Positions 1 through 15,004 of a stretch of DNA of 64,000 bases are shown piece after piece. The stretch comes from Plasmodium brasilianum. Lineage: Eukaryota; Apicomplexa; Aconoidasida; Haemosporida; Plasmodiidae. Below the pieces are notes generated by a model, which saw only the letters and a program-made list of their open reading frames with translations, made no database searches and had not been told where the DNA came from. Where the stretch lies: NCBI RefSeq assembly GCF_023973825.1, contig NC_090121.1, positions 2,030,001-2,094,000 on the forward strand, in the 5' to 3' direction. The translations under genes and the position numbers were made by a program. Each line of letters opens with the position of its first letter. Position 1 is the stretch's first letter.

Positions 1-526
1 TAAATCAATCCTATAAATGAGGATGATATCTAATGTTATGAAAATTTCTATAATTTGCATTTACTCTGTTATATATGTTTCGTAAGAATCCTCATGTTTC
101 TTCTTCAAGTTTGTTAAGTTCATCTATTTTTTTCCTTTGTAAATGATTACTTATCCAAAATTTCCTTGGAGTATACTAAATTAAAGAAAAGATATATAAG
201 TACTTAAAAATATAGTTGTTTTGTGATAGTATTTTTTTTTATAAAAATAAATTATAGGAATTGTGGTAAAATATTCTCTTGATAAAGTATAATTTTTATT
301 AATCTTATATAGAAGAAATAAAGTTAAAACTGCTAGTAATATGGAACTATTGTTAAACTCTGAATAAAAATAAAACTGTTTTTAGGTGCTAAAATTTCTT
401 ATAAACCAGGACAATCAGTTACAGTGCTAATTTTTTATTCATACATATTCTTAGAATTATTAAAATCTTTATAATAATAATATTATTTCCTTCATATTAG
501 TTGTAATATTCATTATAAATGTCATA

Positions 527-1009
527 TTATTTGTTAGCACTTTTATATATAAAACCAATATGTTTATATTTTTGAAAAGTAAAATAGCCATCATTCTCAT
601 GTTAATTGTATAAAACTTCAATTTTTGTTAAAATATCATTATCAATTGCTTTTATATATTGTGTACATATATCTTCACGTGATGGTGAATGACCTTTATA
701 TTCATTAAAGAAATTATAATTATTATAAAAATTACCTTTATTTGGAAGGTAATTCAAGTATTTACCCTTACAATTACTATCAGATGTAAGATACACCTTT
801 ATAATATTTAAAGATTTAAAAATCTTTTAGCATGAACATATAAAAGCTTGAGTATTATTATCATCTGAATATCTTAATCTATTCACAAGATTGTCTAGGT
901 AATTTTCTAGATTTTTTGGGAATGAAATTGAAAACCTTTTCATATTTAAAAACATAGTTAACGTTATTATCATAAAAATAAAAAAAACAAATATAATATG
1001 TAAATACAT
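527..1009 (-). pseudogene. Decayed gene fragment, Cys-containing, family unresolved
   Basis: One minus-strand frame runs from 1009 down to 527 and is interrupted by only two stops (TAA at 827-829 and at 602-604). It starts with a hydrophobic stretch of about 20 residues (possible signal or membrane segment). A Lys/Asn/Tyr-rich region follows, with several Cys residues and a segment reading NEYKGHSPSREDICTQYI, which has ordinary protein composition rather than random AT translation. Further coding-like minus-strand text occurs at about 20-165 (KIDELNKLEEE). The Cys and aromatic pattern is loosely reminiscent of pir-type proteins, but I cannot place it in a family. It is most likely a dead subtelomeric gene. 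Confidence 0.4.
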
Positions 1010-4000
1010 AAAATCTTACTTTGTTGAAATAAATACATTTATTTCATTTCTAGAACAACGCATTCTTGAAATACAATGACATATATGTTAAATATAAAAA
1101 AAAAGATAAAACATTAGTTCTTCCCTATTCCGTATTCCATTGTATTTTAATATGAATGAATTATATAACAATAATTAAATTCATGTCAAATTAATATTTA
1201 TATAAATCGAAAAAAGATATATTATATATTAGTATGTAATACATTCCTTTTTTTATACAATGAATTTAAAATCATATTCCTTAACAAAAATTCCTCTTTA
1301 ATTTTTGTTTATATAGAAATAATATATTATATAGTATGTATAGTTTAAAAAAAACACTTATAATTGTAAATTAAATTATTTCTAAAACAGAAATTTATAT
1401 ACTAACTAAAAAATTTTACAGGGAGAAATACAGTTTCTTATGATTTTTATTCGAAGGAGGATTATATGATTTTATTAAAGTGTTATACAAGAAAATAAAT
1501 TTATATTAGTACATATTCATATAAACTACACATTATATTGAAATAGATATTTAGAATAACCCCTTGATAATATAACATACTATAAACGCATGAATAATTT
1601 ATTTATAATGTACGAAAACTTGTATTTATTTAATTATTAACTGTTGTAACGGTTAAAATAATATCTTTCAAATTAATTCAATTAAATTTTATTATAAGTT
1701 AGAATAATATAAGCACTTGTTAAGAAATCTTACTTCATAATTATAATCAAAATTATAATTCAAATAAATGAAAAAGGAATGTAACTAAAATATAAATGTT
1801 ATATAAGAAATTACTTATTCTTTTGTTAAGTTAGAAATATATTTCTTCAAAAAATTGGTTTTAATTATAAATGTACTATTCGATAAATAGGCTATGTCAT
1901 ATAATTATAAAGTAATCTATTAATTCTCTGCATTGTATTACATATGAAATTTACAGTTTTACTTTACCCTTTGTCACATTTGGCTTATTATAATATATAT
2001 ATATATTTATATTAGATATATAAATATATAAAAGAAAATCAGATATTATTACACTGTAAATTTATTACAGTTATATATTAAGAGTAAAAGAAAAAAGAAA
2101 TTAATTTCCTTATCACCCTTAAATTTATTATTGAAAAAATTTTATACCTGTATCATAATAAAAATACAGCCTTATATATGAACTAAAATTTTTGATTATA
2201 ATCTGTATAGAATGTATCCTATTACAAGATATGCTTAATATACATGTTTTACTTTCTATGTATAATAAAATTGTTGTGAAAAGTAATATTATAATATTTT
2301 TCAAATTTGTACATTTCTGTGAATTTCAGTTTATATGTTTTATATGTTACACGAGTTCTATCATATAAAAAAAATTCTTTCAAGACGCCCATAAAATAGT
2401 AACAAAATTATTCATTTTTAATTCCTTTATGAACAGGTTAAATTACTATTCTCTTTGAAATGATATTTTTTCTAATCATGTTCCCTATTTTATAATTTGT
2501 TTTATTATCATAAGGCTATTCATCTAATACATGTTTATTATTCCTTATCTATTTACTTAATATATAAATATATATATATATTTCTGAATATGTGATAATT
2601 CTTTATTTTTTCCTGTTCTTGTTATATTCTTTTAGCATTAAGTCTACATTTACTTTATTGGAATGTATTATTATCTTACTCTTCGAAATATAATCTAGGT
2701 GTGTTTTTAAAATGAAAAATTTTGTTTAATAACTATTTTTCAAATTCTTTAATGGGTATCTTTAATATGCATCTATTTCTACCTTTATTTTGTTTAACTA
2801 ATTGTATAACTTAAATTTATTTTACTTATATTTGTGAATATTTCATTTATTTTTCTTTTTAATGTACATATAATTTAATACTTAAATATGTTTCATGATT
2901 AACTAAGTTTAAAGCATATATTATTATAAAGGTCTACTAGAACAATATTTAATAGTTCATTTATAAGAGTTAGGAAGAACATGTAACATTACAACAATAT
3001 TTTTTTTTTTTATGGAGAATTGTTGCTTTGATGGTACATATATTTCGAATACAAAATATATTGAGAACAATTATTCCTTTTTATTCTTTGAAGATTTCAT
3101 TTATATTATATAGCATTAATTTTCACGGTTACACTTTATTTTTTTATTAATTTTGTATATGTTATACTGATAATAAAGGAATACTATATATAAAAATACA
3201 TTTATAGGTGAGATTTTCAACTATGTTTTGCATACACTTTCTTCTCCTTTTATTTTTGTATTTTTTTACATTTTATGTTAAATATACATACAAAATTTTT
3301 ATAACTTCATTAAGTAAAAGAAAGGGTGTGTTCTCAAATTGAACAACTTAGAAATGTACTTAATAGAAATGTTTAAATGATTAGCGATAGAAAAGTTACT
3401 TAGTTGTAAGTTATAAATCTATGAATTTAATTTTAAATGATATTTTATATAAAATATACAAGAATTAGGTAATTAGATTATTAAAATTAATAGTTAAATA
3501 ATAATAACATATATATATGCTAAATTTTGCAAAATTTGACCTGTGTATATATTCTTGAAAAAATTTGCATGCTACAGTAGGATGAATGACAATTGTATAA
3601 CAACTTAAAAAAGTTTTATATAATTTAATTTCGAGTATTATATGTTGAATATTTTTGTCAATTAACCAAAAAATTTTAAAGCTAAATTTTTGAGTTAAAT
3701 TTTTTAAATGTTAAATGAGTTAATTCTTACGAAAATGTTTCTATGTCTTTGTAGGTTCCATATTATGTAAATGGGGATTTCGATGTAGAAAAAGTAGTAT
3801 ATTGATGAATATGATATATAAAGATTTATATTTATAGGAAATATTAACACATAATTTTATAAACTTTATTAATGTTAGTAACTCCCTTTATGATAAAATC
3901 AGCTTTGAATATATTTGTACAAGCTTAAAATACATAAGGAATAAGAAAGTATTTTTCCACATGTAATTTGAACTATAAATTATAATAATATATTAGAGAC

Positions 4001-5030
4001 AAGTAAAATAGAATGGTCAAATAATTATACTAAACATACTCAATTCGCATTTTATTCGCAGTATTTACTTTATTTCTTGAATGAATGTTTATAATAAATG
4101 TATTTAACTGAAGCGAGAAAATACATTCTAATTCTAATAAAAGTATTTTTTCAAAATAATATAATAAAACGTTAAACATATTATAATAATATTAATGGTA
4201 TAAATAAAAATGTAAATCTTTTCTTAAATAATATATGATTACATATTATATTTTTAAAATAATTTGAATTGTCCCTATGAAGTTCAAGTATAGAAGGAAT
4301 AAACTATAAATATTTACTGTGATTCCCATCAATATGTTTTTTCTTGTAACTAATGTAAATTAAAAATGAATAATTTCTACTTTAAAAAAAAACAATTAAA
4401 TATGTTTTCAATATTTAATAAAAATACACAAGTTATTGAAGTTTTCATTATGTTTCATTTAGTATAAATAATCAAAGAATTTACTCATTCCTTTAAAGGA
4501 GTGACGGACACTGATGTGTAAAAGGCATTTTTGTTCTTTGAATTCGGTAAAAATATTTATATATAAAGATAAATGTGTTGCTTTTAATTTAAAACTACAC
4601 CTTCAATTTAGGTATAAACAATGTAATATAGAAGTTTCCAAAATGTGAATAAATTAAATTAATGTACGTTTGATAGATATAGAAAAGTATATCTAATTAA
4701 AAAAGAAAATAGATAAAAAAAGGAATATCACATATATATATATATATATACGGTATGTGTTTATAGTGGTTAATTAGTACAGTATAAAATTATGAGGGCA
4801 TAGATGAAACTCATAAATTATATAAATATATTTAATGTAATGAATATATGAATTTTTATGTTTAATAATGATGAAATAATAAAATTTATGTTATTTATGG
4901 ATAACTTATTAGGATACAATATTTTCTTGGATATTAAGAATATCGGAAATATATTTAAATTATTTTTAGTTAGAGAGATTTATATAATAAAAATAAATAT
5001 ATGTATATTTTTTATTCCTTTGTATTACCT
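1010..5030. other. AT-rich intergenic stretch
   Basis: No open frame of credible coding composition was seen on either strand. The stretch is poly-A/T with short (AT)n tracts, for example near 4733-4751. The short open frame at 4858-5049 (+) is almost entirely I, N, F, K, L and Y, as expected by chance at this composition. Nothing else could be supported. Confidence 0.5.
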
Positions 5031-5039
5031 TTTATTTAT

Positions 5040-5720
5040 GCAAAAATGAAGAAAAAGTGAATTTCTATTGTGTAAACAATGGAAATAATGGGAATGCAAG
5101 GAACCACTTATTAGATAGAGATTAGTTATTGATAGAAGAATTGATAAGGAAATTAATAATATACTAAACAGTGTTAATAATAAAAAAAATTCAAAGTATA
5201 AAGAATATATCCTTTTTGTATTTTTAATATATTCCAAAAAATTACATCCAAAACATAAACATTTATGTTAACGCTTCTATATATCTTCTAATATAACATT
5301 AAAATCAAATAACCATTAATCATCTACATAGGAATTTCCATATACTTCTAGACCTTTACACCTTTCGAGGTAATATAAATTATTCATATAATTTTTTTTA
5401 TTCTTGGTAATTTGACTTGTCAAAATTCTATATTCCTTCATAACTGGGGAGTGCTTCATCAGATAAATCATTCTGTAATTATTATCATTTTCTAGTTGCT
5501 CTATTGACTTGTTTTTGTTGTATTTCAATATGTCTTAACTCAATAATTTTGTCAGTGCATTAAATTTCTGGACATATATTTAAATATTCTTTATATGAAT
5601 AGAGTAATTCATCTGTCCATTCTAGTATTTAACAATATATCTTATCGTTTAATGAATATACATTTAACTGAGGGATGATATTAAATGTATTGTATTTTGA
5701 TAAAATTCTTTGGTTTTTAA
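5040..5720. pseudogene. Decayed gene fragments on both strands
   Basis: On the minus strand, 5316-5528 is open for about 70 codons. Neighbouring frames upstream to about 5700 read coding-like text such as EWTDELLYSYKEYLNICPEI and CTDKIIELRHIEIQQKQVN, broken by stops and at least one frame change. On the plus strand, 5100-5240 holds a separate short coding-like run (RLVIDRRIDKEINNILNSVN). The residues are more varied than AT-driven noise, so these look like remains of one or two subtelomeric genes. I do not recognise the family. Confidence 0.35.
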
Positions 5721-5729
5721 AGTTGAAAA

Positions 5730-8700
5730 TATTGTTTACATGGTATTGTTCATTCCATTACTAATTAAATGCATACTAAATATTAAAATAAACCCTAAAT
5801 ATATTAGAAGAATTAAATATACAAAAAAAAAAAAAAATATTACAGAAAAAGAAAATGTATCTTCATGCTAACTGTATATCAATTATTAATTATAAATAGA
5901 AATTATGATAAAGTAACAAAGTACTCTACAATTTTATATACAGATAAATATGTTGTTTTTTATTTTGTTCATATTATGGGAATTTTTGAAATTCCAAAAA
6001 AAAGAGACATATATAAATAGTTTAATATATATACATAATATTTTTTTCCTGTTTATAGCAAGAAATATATTTATAATATCTATATTTTTTGTAATTATAT
6101 TATCTTTTAATATATTCAATATTTTTATTTTACATATGTTAGCATTTATAAAATTATAACACTTCTTATTAATTTATATTATACTAATGTAAAAACTAGT
6201 TAATTTTAATATTTCAAAAACTAGTAATACTTTTTAATATAAAACATTGAACTAAATTACTTATAAAAATATATTTTAGGCGAAATGTTTTACTACGTGC
6301 AAAAATTTGTAAAAATATAATGTATATTAATTTAAAGAAAAATAATAAAAACTCTTAAATTCTATAGCATCAAAAATTAAATGAAAAATTTTATGATAAA
6401 ATAGTTTTTATTTTTAAAAGAAAAACAAAGCAAAATAATGATATACAGAAGAGTTTATAGGAAACTAATAAATTTAAGAAAATATCCAAAAAATATTTTT
6501 TCCAAGTTTAAATTAAAAACACTATTTTTGTTAATATATGACATAATACTATTGTAGAGACATACTTAACACATTTACGTTTTTTGTATTATTAGGATAA
6601 CAATAATTTTAGAAATATATATATATAATATAAACATGTTTTCAATTAGTAAATGTGTTAATCATCAATGTTAATGAAAAAAATTTACAATGATGTGCAT
6701 TAATATAAAAAAAAATTCATATGATAATCATAGTTTGGAGTAGATAATATTCGTAACTAATATATAAAACGAGAAGTGTAGTATTCAATATATGAATTCA
6801 CATGTACAATAATATATGCAATATAAAATTAAAAGATTTATACAAAAATATTAAAATATGAAGAAGTAAACAATTAATAAACGTGGATACATTTCTATAT
6901 TTAAGTTATTGTGAAAATGAAAGTTACTTTTTTTATATATTATGGAATATATAGTTTAATTGAATGTCTAACAATCATACATCTAAAACAAAAGAATATA
7001 TTGCTCATCACGAAGCAAACAAAGTTCCTTTATTATAATGAAACCATAAAATAAAAAGTTATAAATTTATATTTTTACTATTATGTTTCTAAAATTATTA
7101 TTTATTACTAAGTTTATTTTTGCATTAATGCAACACATAGCCAAACGAAAAAATATGTCACCTAAAATAAATTTATATTTACAAATATACATTTATATCT
7201 CTATCTTTAGATATTTTAAGTGTAATGTATTGATATTAAAAATATTATTATCGAAAATGTTATGGTGTAATTTACAATGTGGATATTTATAAAATTTATT
7301 ATTTTTTTTAATATATCTATGTTATCAGTACAAAGAATGCTTTATGAATAGAGAGAAGTACATATGTATTTTTATATTATTTTTAAAACCATTTAATTTT
7401 AGCGTCACATTTCTAACAAATCTTCGAGAACGATTTATTACTAAAAATATGGTTATGTGTATGTTACTATACTCTTCAAAATGTACTGGACAAATAAGGG
7501 GTATATGAGTTTAAATAAATTATAAAACGAACTGAATATAGTAATATTCTCGAAAAGTTATAATGATATAAGTTCATATGTTGTACATAAAGAAAAAAGA
7601 AGGAAAAAGTATTATGTTAATATTCTGTTAAACTAAATAACCACTTTATAAATGTATACTCAGCTACATAACTTTCATTAGTAAGAACATGAAATATGAC
7701 AAGAAAAAATGTTATATATATATTAATTAATACTAAAACTATAGAATAAAAGTTTGAAGAAGGAATGTGCAAAATAAATTTATAACTTATTAAATGAAAA
7801 AAGTATATTAAAAATGTGTTGTATAACCATTAGAAAAACAGGTTATAAATTTTATATATAAAAGATAAAAGATTGTTTTTTTTTAATAAACTATATATAT
7901 AAGAACAAAGTATTAGATAATTCCTGTGGATATTTGAAATGACCTTGAAAGTATATTAAAGAATAAAATATGTTAAAATTAAATTTTTAATGTGTTCTTA
8001 ATGAGTTAGGAGAAAAAAAGATTCATTAATTACTAATAAAATAATCTACATATAATATATTTTATATATTTAATATTATTTTCCATATTCTAAGTAAAGA
8101 CACGCCGGTAAATAAAGATAGAATATTTCTTTAATTATATTGTAAAGATGAATATGTATGTATATATACTAAAAATTATATTTTGCACATTCTGTTTTTT
8201 ATAGGATTATTTTATAGTGCCTTATATTTACTTAATTTTCATAACATCTCATTAATATAGACTATAATATTTCAATATGAACGAATTGCAAAGTTACGGT
8301 TAATTTAATATTCGATTTTAAAAATGTTAAAAATTGTTTACCCACAGGAATTATTTATTTTTTCATTTAGTACTTTATTTAATAAATGGACGAATAGTTT
8401 CATTTAAATAAATCATCGAAGTTCAATAATTAGTCAGATTCCTTTTTAATAAATATTTACTACTGGAGTATAAAGTGTATATTTTAATAATCGAATTTTT
8501 TTTATTTTTCTTTTTAATGAAAAACTTTAAGTAGGATACGGTTAATTGTATGCAAATTATAAAAGAAAAATATTCGAGTAATCAGACATACCCAAAGTAG
8601 AAAACAATTTTTTGAATTTCTTATAAAATTTTACTGACGTAAATTTATGTACCGAAATAATAAATAGAATATTAACGACTTTTAAGCTAATAGCGTAATG

Positions 8701-9572
8701 ATCTCTTTTAATAATAGTTGAATAATTCTAAATATTAAAGAATAGATTAATTAAAAGATATTTCTAAAATAATAAATAAATAAGAATATTAATAAAAAAA
8801 TTAATGAACTATATAGACGTGTACATTTAGGTCAATTTTAAAACAACTAAAAAAATATATATGTTTGGAAAAATCATAAGAGAGACACAAATATCAGACT
8901 TAAATACGAAAAAGTACAAAGAAATATGAATTCTGCGAAAAGGATTTTTGAAAAATATGTAATCTGTATATAAAATAAAAAAATGAAATCAATAAAACAT
9001 AACAATACACGAATTATCTATGGGTGGAAATTTCTTATATTATAATGTTCATACCACACGTGAATAAAAATATATTCTGCATTAAATAAGCGTTAATGAA
9101 ATTTAGTTGAATTTTATTTGAATAAAATAATAATAAGTTTTAATTAATTTAAATATTTTTATAAATACTAAAAGCTGCAATGCATTTGTTTAATGAAAAA
9201 TGTAAAATTTAACTACATAATATTATATGTTTTAACAAATTAAAACAAACAAAAATTTGTATATATAATGGATAAAACTACTAGTAGTTTTTATGCACAT
9301 GCATATATAGCCAAACAAATACAAAATTTGTCTAAAAGGATAAATGTTTATATATATTGAACTAAAAAATAAAGGTAAATAAACTAAAAATATGAAAGAA
9401 ACATCTATTTTAAATAAGAAATAAAAAATTACATTAAAAGTAATTTTTTAGAATTTAAAATTAAAAAATATATTTTTTTTGTTAATTATATATATCTATA
9501 ATACGTGTACCATGAAAATGTACAATATTAACTGTGTTAAAATTTGTATATAATAAAATTAATAATTTATTA
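5730..9572. other. AT-rich intergenic stretch
   Basis: No supported gene. Short open frames at 5950-6159 (+), its antisense partner at 5934-6119 (-), and 7083-7292 (+) are low-complexity and hydrophobic (I/F/L/N/K). They lack any motif and are best read as compositional. Simple AT tracts are scattered throughout. Confidence 0.5.
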
Positions 9573-10710
9573 TTATAATGATCTCATATGTTTTTTGAAT
9601 ACATATCTCATAGAATCTAATTTTACTAATTTGTGTAAAGTATAAAATAACAATAAAAGAGTTATGCCACAGAGGAAAGCCTGCGTCTTATAGAATTCTA
9701 GGCATCCCATCACAAATGAAAAAACAATATTTATTAAAATAGGAGCAAATACCTTATAATGATTTATAAGTTTTATAATTTTTTTGGGTGTACTCATCTT
9801 TTTGTTGTTAAAATCTTTGGTTTTAAAATCAGATTTCAAGGCACGGTACATATCAAGCTCAATATTATTGTCTAATTTCTTTAAAAAATTAAGAAATCCC
9901 GACTTAGATTTTTCATTTTTAAGTGCAATACTTTCTAACTTCTCTAATTTTGCTACTCTTTGTTCATACGGTAAGTCTGAATATTCATATGTTGAATATT
10001 CATCTTCTTCTAATTCATTTTTTGATAATTCATTTATTTCTATGTTTTTGTTTCTGTTTACTTTACCATTATTATTCAACTTTTGAGAAATTTTTTTTTT
10101 TTGTTCTTTTTGTTTTTTATTATTATTATCAGGTAAATAATCAATTGATGCATACTGATCTAAGCTATCATTTGAATCAAAATTGTTATATATTAATGCA
10201 TCAGGTATAGATTCAAAACTATCAAAATAATTTTGAGAATTTGAACTAAGTACTAACTTATTATATTTTTTTGGTAAGTTTTTACCATTTTTTATTGAAC
10301 CAAATTCTTTTCCAAAAGTATTTTCATAAATGTTGTGTCTACATGGTTCATTTTGTCTTAAATTTTCATTTCTTCTTACACCATACAGTTCTATGTCTCC
10401 CTTTAATAATCTGGAAATTCTTGTATTTGATTCACTATTTTGGCTGGCTTCCTTATTCCAAGAATTTCCAAAGGAAGCCGACTAAAAATTAAGGAAAATA
10501 TTTATATCATTAAAGAAAATATATTTAATTCTATTATAATTTATAAATTTTTCATTTTAATGGAAAAAGATAAAATACATTAATTGTGAAGAAATTTAAA
10601 AATTTTTCTTTTATTTTACATCATGGAAATATTCCCATGAACATACTAAAATGGTTAATGTAGATAAATTAATAACAAGGGAAACTAAATTTATTTTTAA
10701 TTTCTATCAT
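9573..10710 (-). CDS. Two-exon Plasmodium exported protein (Pv-fam-d-like), frameshifted in exon 1
   Basis: Exon 2 is 9573-10481 (302 codons plus stop). The intron is 10482-10619 (138 bp, GT...AG) and exon 1 is 10620-10710, starting at an ATG. Exon 2 reads directly from the acceptor in phase 0. It has NSWNKEAS near its start and an RISRLLKGD motif at exon residues 21-29, in the place of a PEXEL export signal. An Asn/Lys/Asp-rich middle follows, then a LEKLESIALKNEKS helix and an NFLKKLDNNIELDMYRALKS block, with two membrane helices near residues 245-262 and 268-284. Exon 1 encodes a hydrophobic signal ending in SWEYFHD before the donor, but it is 91 bp long. The ATG frame and the hydrophobic frame differ by one base, so the gene is frameshifted, or the base is an assembly error. 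Role inferred: export into the host red cell. Subfamily assignment is from memory. Confidence 0.75.
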
Positions 10711-13700
10711 ATTGTATTTTTTTGTAGTTCCTAAATTAATTGTTGAACAATTAATTTTTAAGTAAGTTCCACTTTTTCTACAATATTTTATAATATAATA
10801 GTTAAGTTATATTTTTGCTTTTTTATTTTCTACTATTTTAAATTTAGACATAACTTTTATAGTTAAATAAAATAAATACTTATTAATAAAATGTAAAAAA
10901 AGGAATAATAAAAAAGAAAAACATTTTTAAAAAAAATAATTCTAGAGAACACTTTCTATATATTATTATTAAAAAAAATAATGTAAAGAATAGGCATAAT
11001 ATTTGTTTATATATAATAAAGACCTACATGAAAGAATGTTATAAGTTGTAATTTTTTGAAATATAATCTCGTCTATTAAAATAAATTATATATATATATA
11101 TAATAAATATGCCAAATATTAATAAATTATGTTTTGTTAATATGGATATGAAGTAGGCGAAAATTTTAAATAAATTAGTATTTTGTTTGTCTTTAATATA
11201 ATACATTTAGTAAATTATTTTTCTAATATGCATGTTAGTATGGTAGTAATGCATAATCTACGTAAGAGGTATTTAGAATTGTATATTTATTATATTTTTT
11301 AAAATTTTTCGTACTAAAATCTAAATGAAAAAATACAATTATACATATGTGAAATGTACAAAATTTAAATGTTACTATATATATATGAATTTTATATATT
11401 ATTAGCATGTCTTATATATTATTTTCTAAGTTAAATACCATAAATAATTAATAATATTATGAAAAAATGGTTTACATTACTTTATACAAAGTTGCATTTA
11501 TTTTTATGATAATTATTTAGGATAGGATTAAATTTTATAATTTTTAAATAATCTTACGTCTTATTATTATTTATAAATTTAGGTTAATGCATAATTATAT
11601 ATTAATTCGTGAATTATAAAAAATAATAGGCCTATTAGATAGGACGTTAGAACTAAAAATTAAGTACTATATGAAAATGTCATTTTAGTATTCATTGCTT
11701 AAAATAAAATAGATAATAATATAAATTAAAAAAAAAAAATTAAAACTAATTATTAATAAAAAATATAATATTTATCCTTAAAATTCCTATAAGAATTATT
11801 TATCCCTAAATATATAATTAGTACTTTTAAAAACATTCTTAATATGTTTTTTTATATGTCATGCTACATAGGAAAAGAATTTATAAATATACAAATTTAT
11901 TTCTTTAATATATATAATATAATGTATATATTTTTAGGAAATCTACAGGGAAAAATTTTTTTGCAGACATCTATAAGTCGAAGATTTACCATGTAACATA
12001 ATAAAGGTATTTTCATTTAATTTTTTATGAGTTTATTATTTTAATTGAATTATATATTTATTTAAATTACTTTGTTCTTTGTTATAATATTATATTCCTA
12101 TTAATCTTTTAAATAAACATTAATTATAATTTATTTATTTTTTTTTTTAAGTATAAAAGAATTATGAACAATTAAAAATTTTTTTTAAACATATTTTTAA
12201 GTAAGAAAAATTATAATTGGTATTGTATACTATAATTACGCTTGTTTGTAAATATTATTTTGTATAAAAATACAAAGATTTATATATATTCAATTTGAAA
12301 TTTTGTAATTGTTTTCGTTTAATGGTAATGTAATAATATAAATAAATTTAAAATATAAGCGATATTAAAAAAATCGTTATAGTGATTGTGATCAACAATG
12401 CACACTTTATTACAAAATGTAACAAAATTTGTCCAAAATTATAATGAATATATCATTCATATATATTTTGAGGTAATATATATTAAGTGTATATATATTT
12501 ATACGTACATAAAATAATAAAATTGGTTTATATATATATAAACTTGGAAAACTTTATTTTAATGACAAAAATATTAATTATTCAAAATATGCATTTATAC
12601 AAATAAATTAAATGTCTATTAGCAAATTCTAATAAATGGATCAAATTATCTGTAATAATCTTTTAAATGTAGGCAAAATAAACAAATCCTTGTTGTGGTT
12701 CTCATATAACTTTTTAAGGTTCCTATGTTAGTAAATTATAATAGTAAAAGCGAAGTTAATATGATAAGTACTACCAAAAGATTAATATTTAATTCATATA
12801 AGTCAAACGATATACTTGTTTTTGTTGTATTTTAAACACAATAATAAATATGAAATTAATGTGTATTCAAAAAAAAGTTATGTATATCTTACAAATTTAT
12901 GCAAAAAATTATTAAAGAAAATTTTGAGTGTACATATATAATTACTAAATTCGATGTTTATTTAATTCTTATAGCAAAATAAATTTATACATAATATATC
13001 TATTTGTTTTTATATTAATAAAATATTAATGTAAAAAAAAAAAAAACTAATTGATGGGGACTTTACACACATAATAAAATAAACTGTAAGCAAATATTAT
13101 TTAATTGATTATATATATATATATACATTTTTAAAACATTGAATGTTTTTCATTTTTTAAAAGAATTCATATATATAACTGAATATCTCTTTTAGGTTCA
13201 AATATTTTTACGCATAGAATTAAATTTCAGGATTCATCGCACAATTTATTCAATGAGAAAGCGTTTACATGATAAATAATAAAATTTACAGTTATAAAAT
13301 ATATATTGACGCATTATATTATATTATTATTAAATATAAATTATATATAACCACATATTAATGTATTACTGTGTAACAATAATTTAAGTATATATATTTA
13401 AAGAAAAATGATTATGTGTTTAACAAATGAAGCGAAATATTTAAAGAGATACATACATTTTTTTATTAATGAAATTCATATTTACTTTTCAATTTAGAAA
13501 GGGGAAAAGTGTAAATATTATTGATATATAAAGATTATAATTAAATTTATATATCAAAGTTTGAGTTAATCCAGATTAAATTGTAATACTTCACACTATT
13601 TAAATTCTGAACCTATGAAAGTTAGAAAGACTTTAATAGTAATTTCATTCGCAATAAATAAATTCGCACAATGGATACAACAGCTTATTGTTGATAGATA

Positions 13701-14990
13701 GATGACAAATTTAGGGTCACGGTTTATGCGTAAAACGTTAATAGTATATATATTTTAAATTTGAACAACTATTTAAGTATTAATATATAATAATACAATG
13801 TGAAAAAAGATAAACTGATATTTAGAAAAATTATGAAAGTTCGTATAAATAAATATAAATATTATCATAAAAAAAATTTTGTGGTTGATGAGGTAATGGT
13901 ACACGGTTTTTACTATTTAAAAATTACAGTATATTTATAATTATATATTATATTATAAAATCATGATAATAGAAAACAAAGACACCGATTTGTTTTAATA
14001 TATATACTTAATGAATCATTATATATCATTTAATAAACATTATAATTATATAGTAATACAAATTCAAATAATCATTTAAAATGTAAAAAGGAAAATGCAT
14101 TACATAAATCAATTGTATCAGTTGTGGTTTTATATTTTAGTCAAAACAAATATAAATTACTATATATTGTTAGATTTAAAATACTACATAGATAAAAAGA
14201 TATTGTATATTATGAACATTTTCTTTTCCTATTTAAACAAAATTAACAGATTTAATAAAAATTTATAAATTAAATGAGTTATTTATATTAGTGTGAATAT
14301 TAAAATTTCAATGGGTAATTCATATAATATATGAGATAGTGATGAATTCAAAAATTCTACATATATTAGTTCTATATATATTCTTTCTTGTAAATATATA
14401 TACCAATAATAACATGAAAATTACTATTACTGATTTTATAGATTTATATGAGTAACTTTTTAGTATCCTACTTTTGTTTGTACTTACTAAGATAACTAGA
14501 ACTATTCTAATAATTAAACTTATATGCTGTAACTTGGTTTACATATACATGTAAAATCATTATATTAAAAGGCTTATTTTGTAGTGTATAATCGGAACAC
14601 ATATAAAAAACACTGGAAATACAAGATGCTTAATGGAAGATAAAGAACTAATTCCTATATTTACCCTAGATAATTCAAAAATATATGCAGAAATATCGTT
14701 AATAAAAATGGTGAAAACACTCCAACTTTTTTAATAAAATATAACGATTTTGTAAATTTATTTTCATGTTTAACTTAAGAATCTTCAGTTTTTAGAATAA
14801 TTTTCAAGAAACATAATAAGTCGAATTCAACCATTTAATGTGTTTTACTTAAAAGATTTGAATATCCTAAATTTAGATTTTACTTTTAAAGGTCCATAAC
14901 ATCTCAAGGTATTTAGGTGTCTCTTTTCTTTAGGGTTATATTTTTCATTTGACAATACTTATTATTTTATATTCTACCTTATATTATTTT
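10711..14990. other. AT-rich intergenic stretch
   Basis: It should contain the promoter of the minus-strand gene ending at 10710 and the 3' side of the remnant at about 15 kb. No credible open frame was seen. Tracts of (AT)n occur near 11090-11102 and 13112-13124, along with A/T homopolymers. A 35-40 codon coding-like run on the plus strand at about 14619-14735 (EDKELIPIFTLDNSKIYAEI) may be another trace of a gene, but it cannot be assigned. Confidence 0.45.
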
Positions 14991-15004
14991 TTATAATTAT
15001 CGTC

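Noticed and set aside
5934..6159. Overlapping open frames on both strands
   Set aside because: Both are almost only I, F, N, K, L and Y, as expected from AT-rich DNA by chance. No motif or splice context.
7083..7292. 69-codon plus-strand frame
   Set aside because: Low-complexity hydrophobic translation with no start context, partner or family.
9784..10492. Plus-strand frames over the 9.5 kb gene
   Set aside because: Antisense shadows of exon 2, which has the motifs, splice sites and membrane helices.
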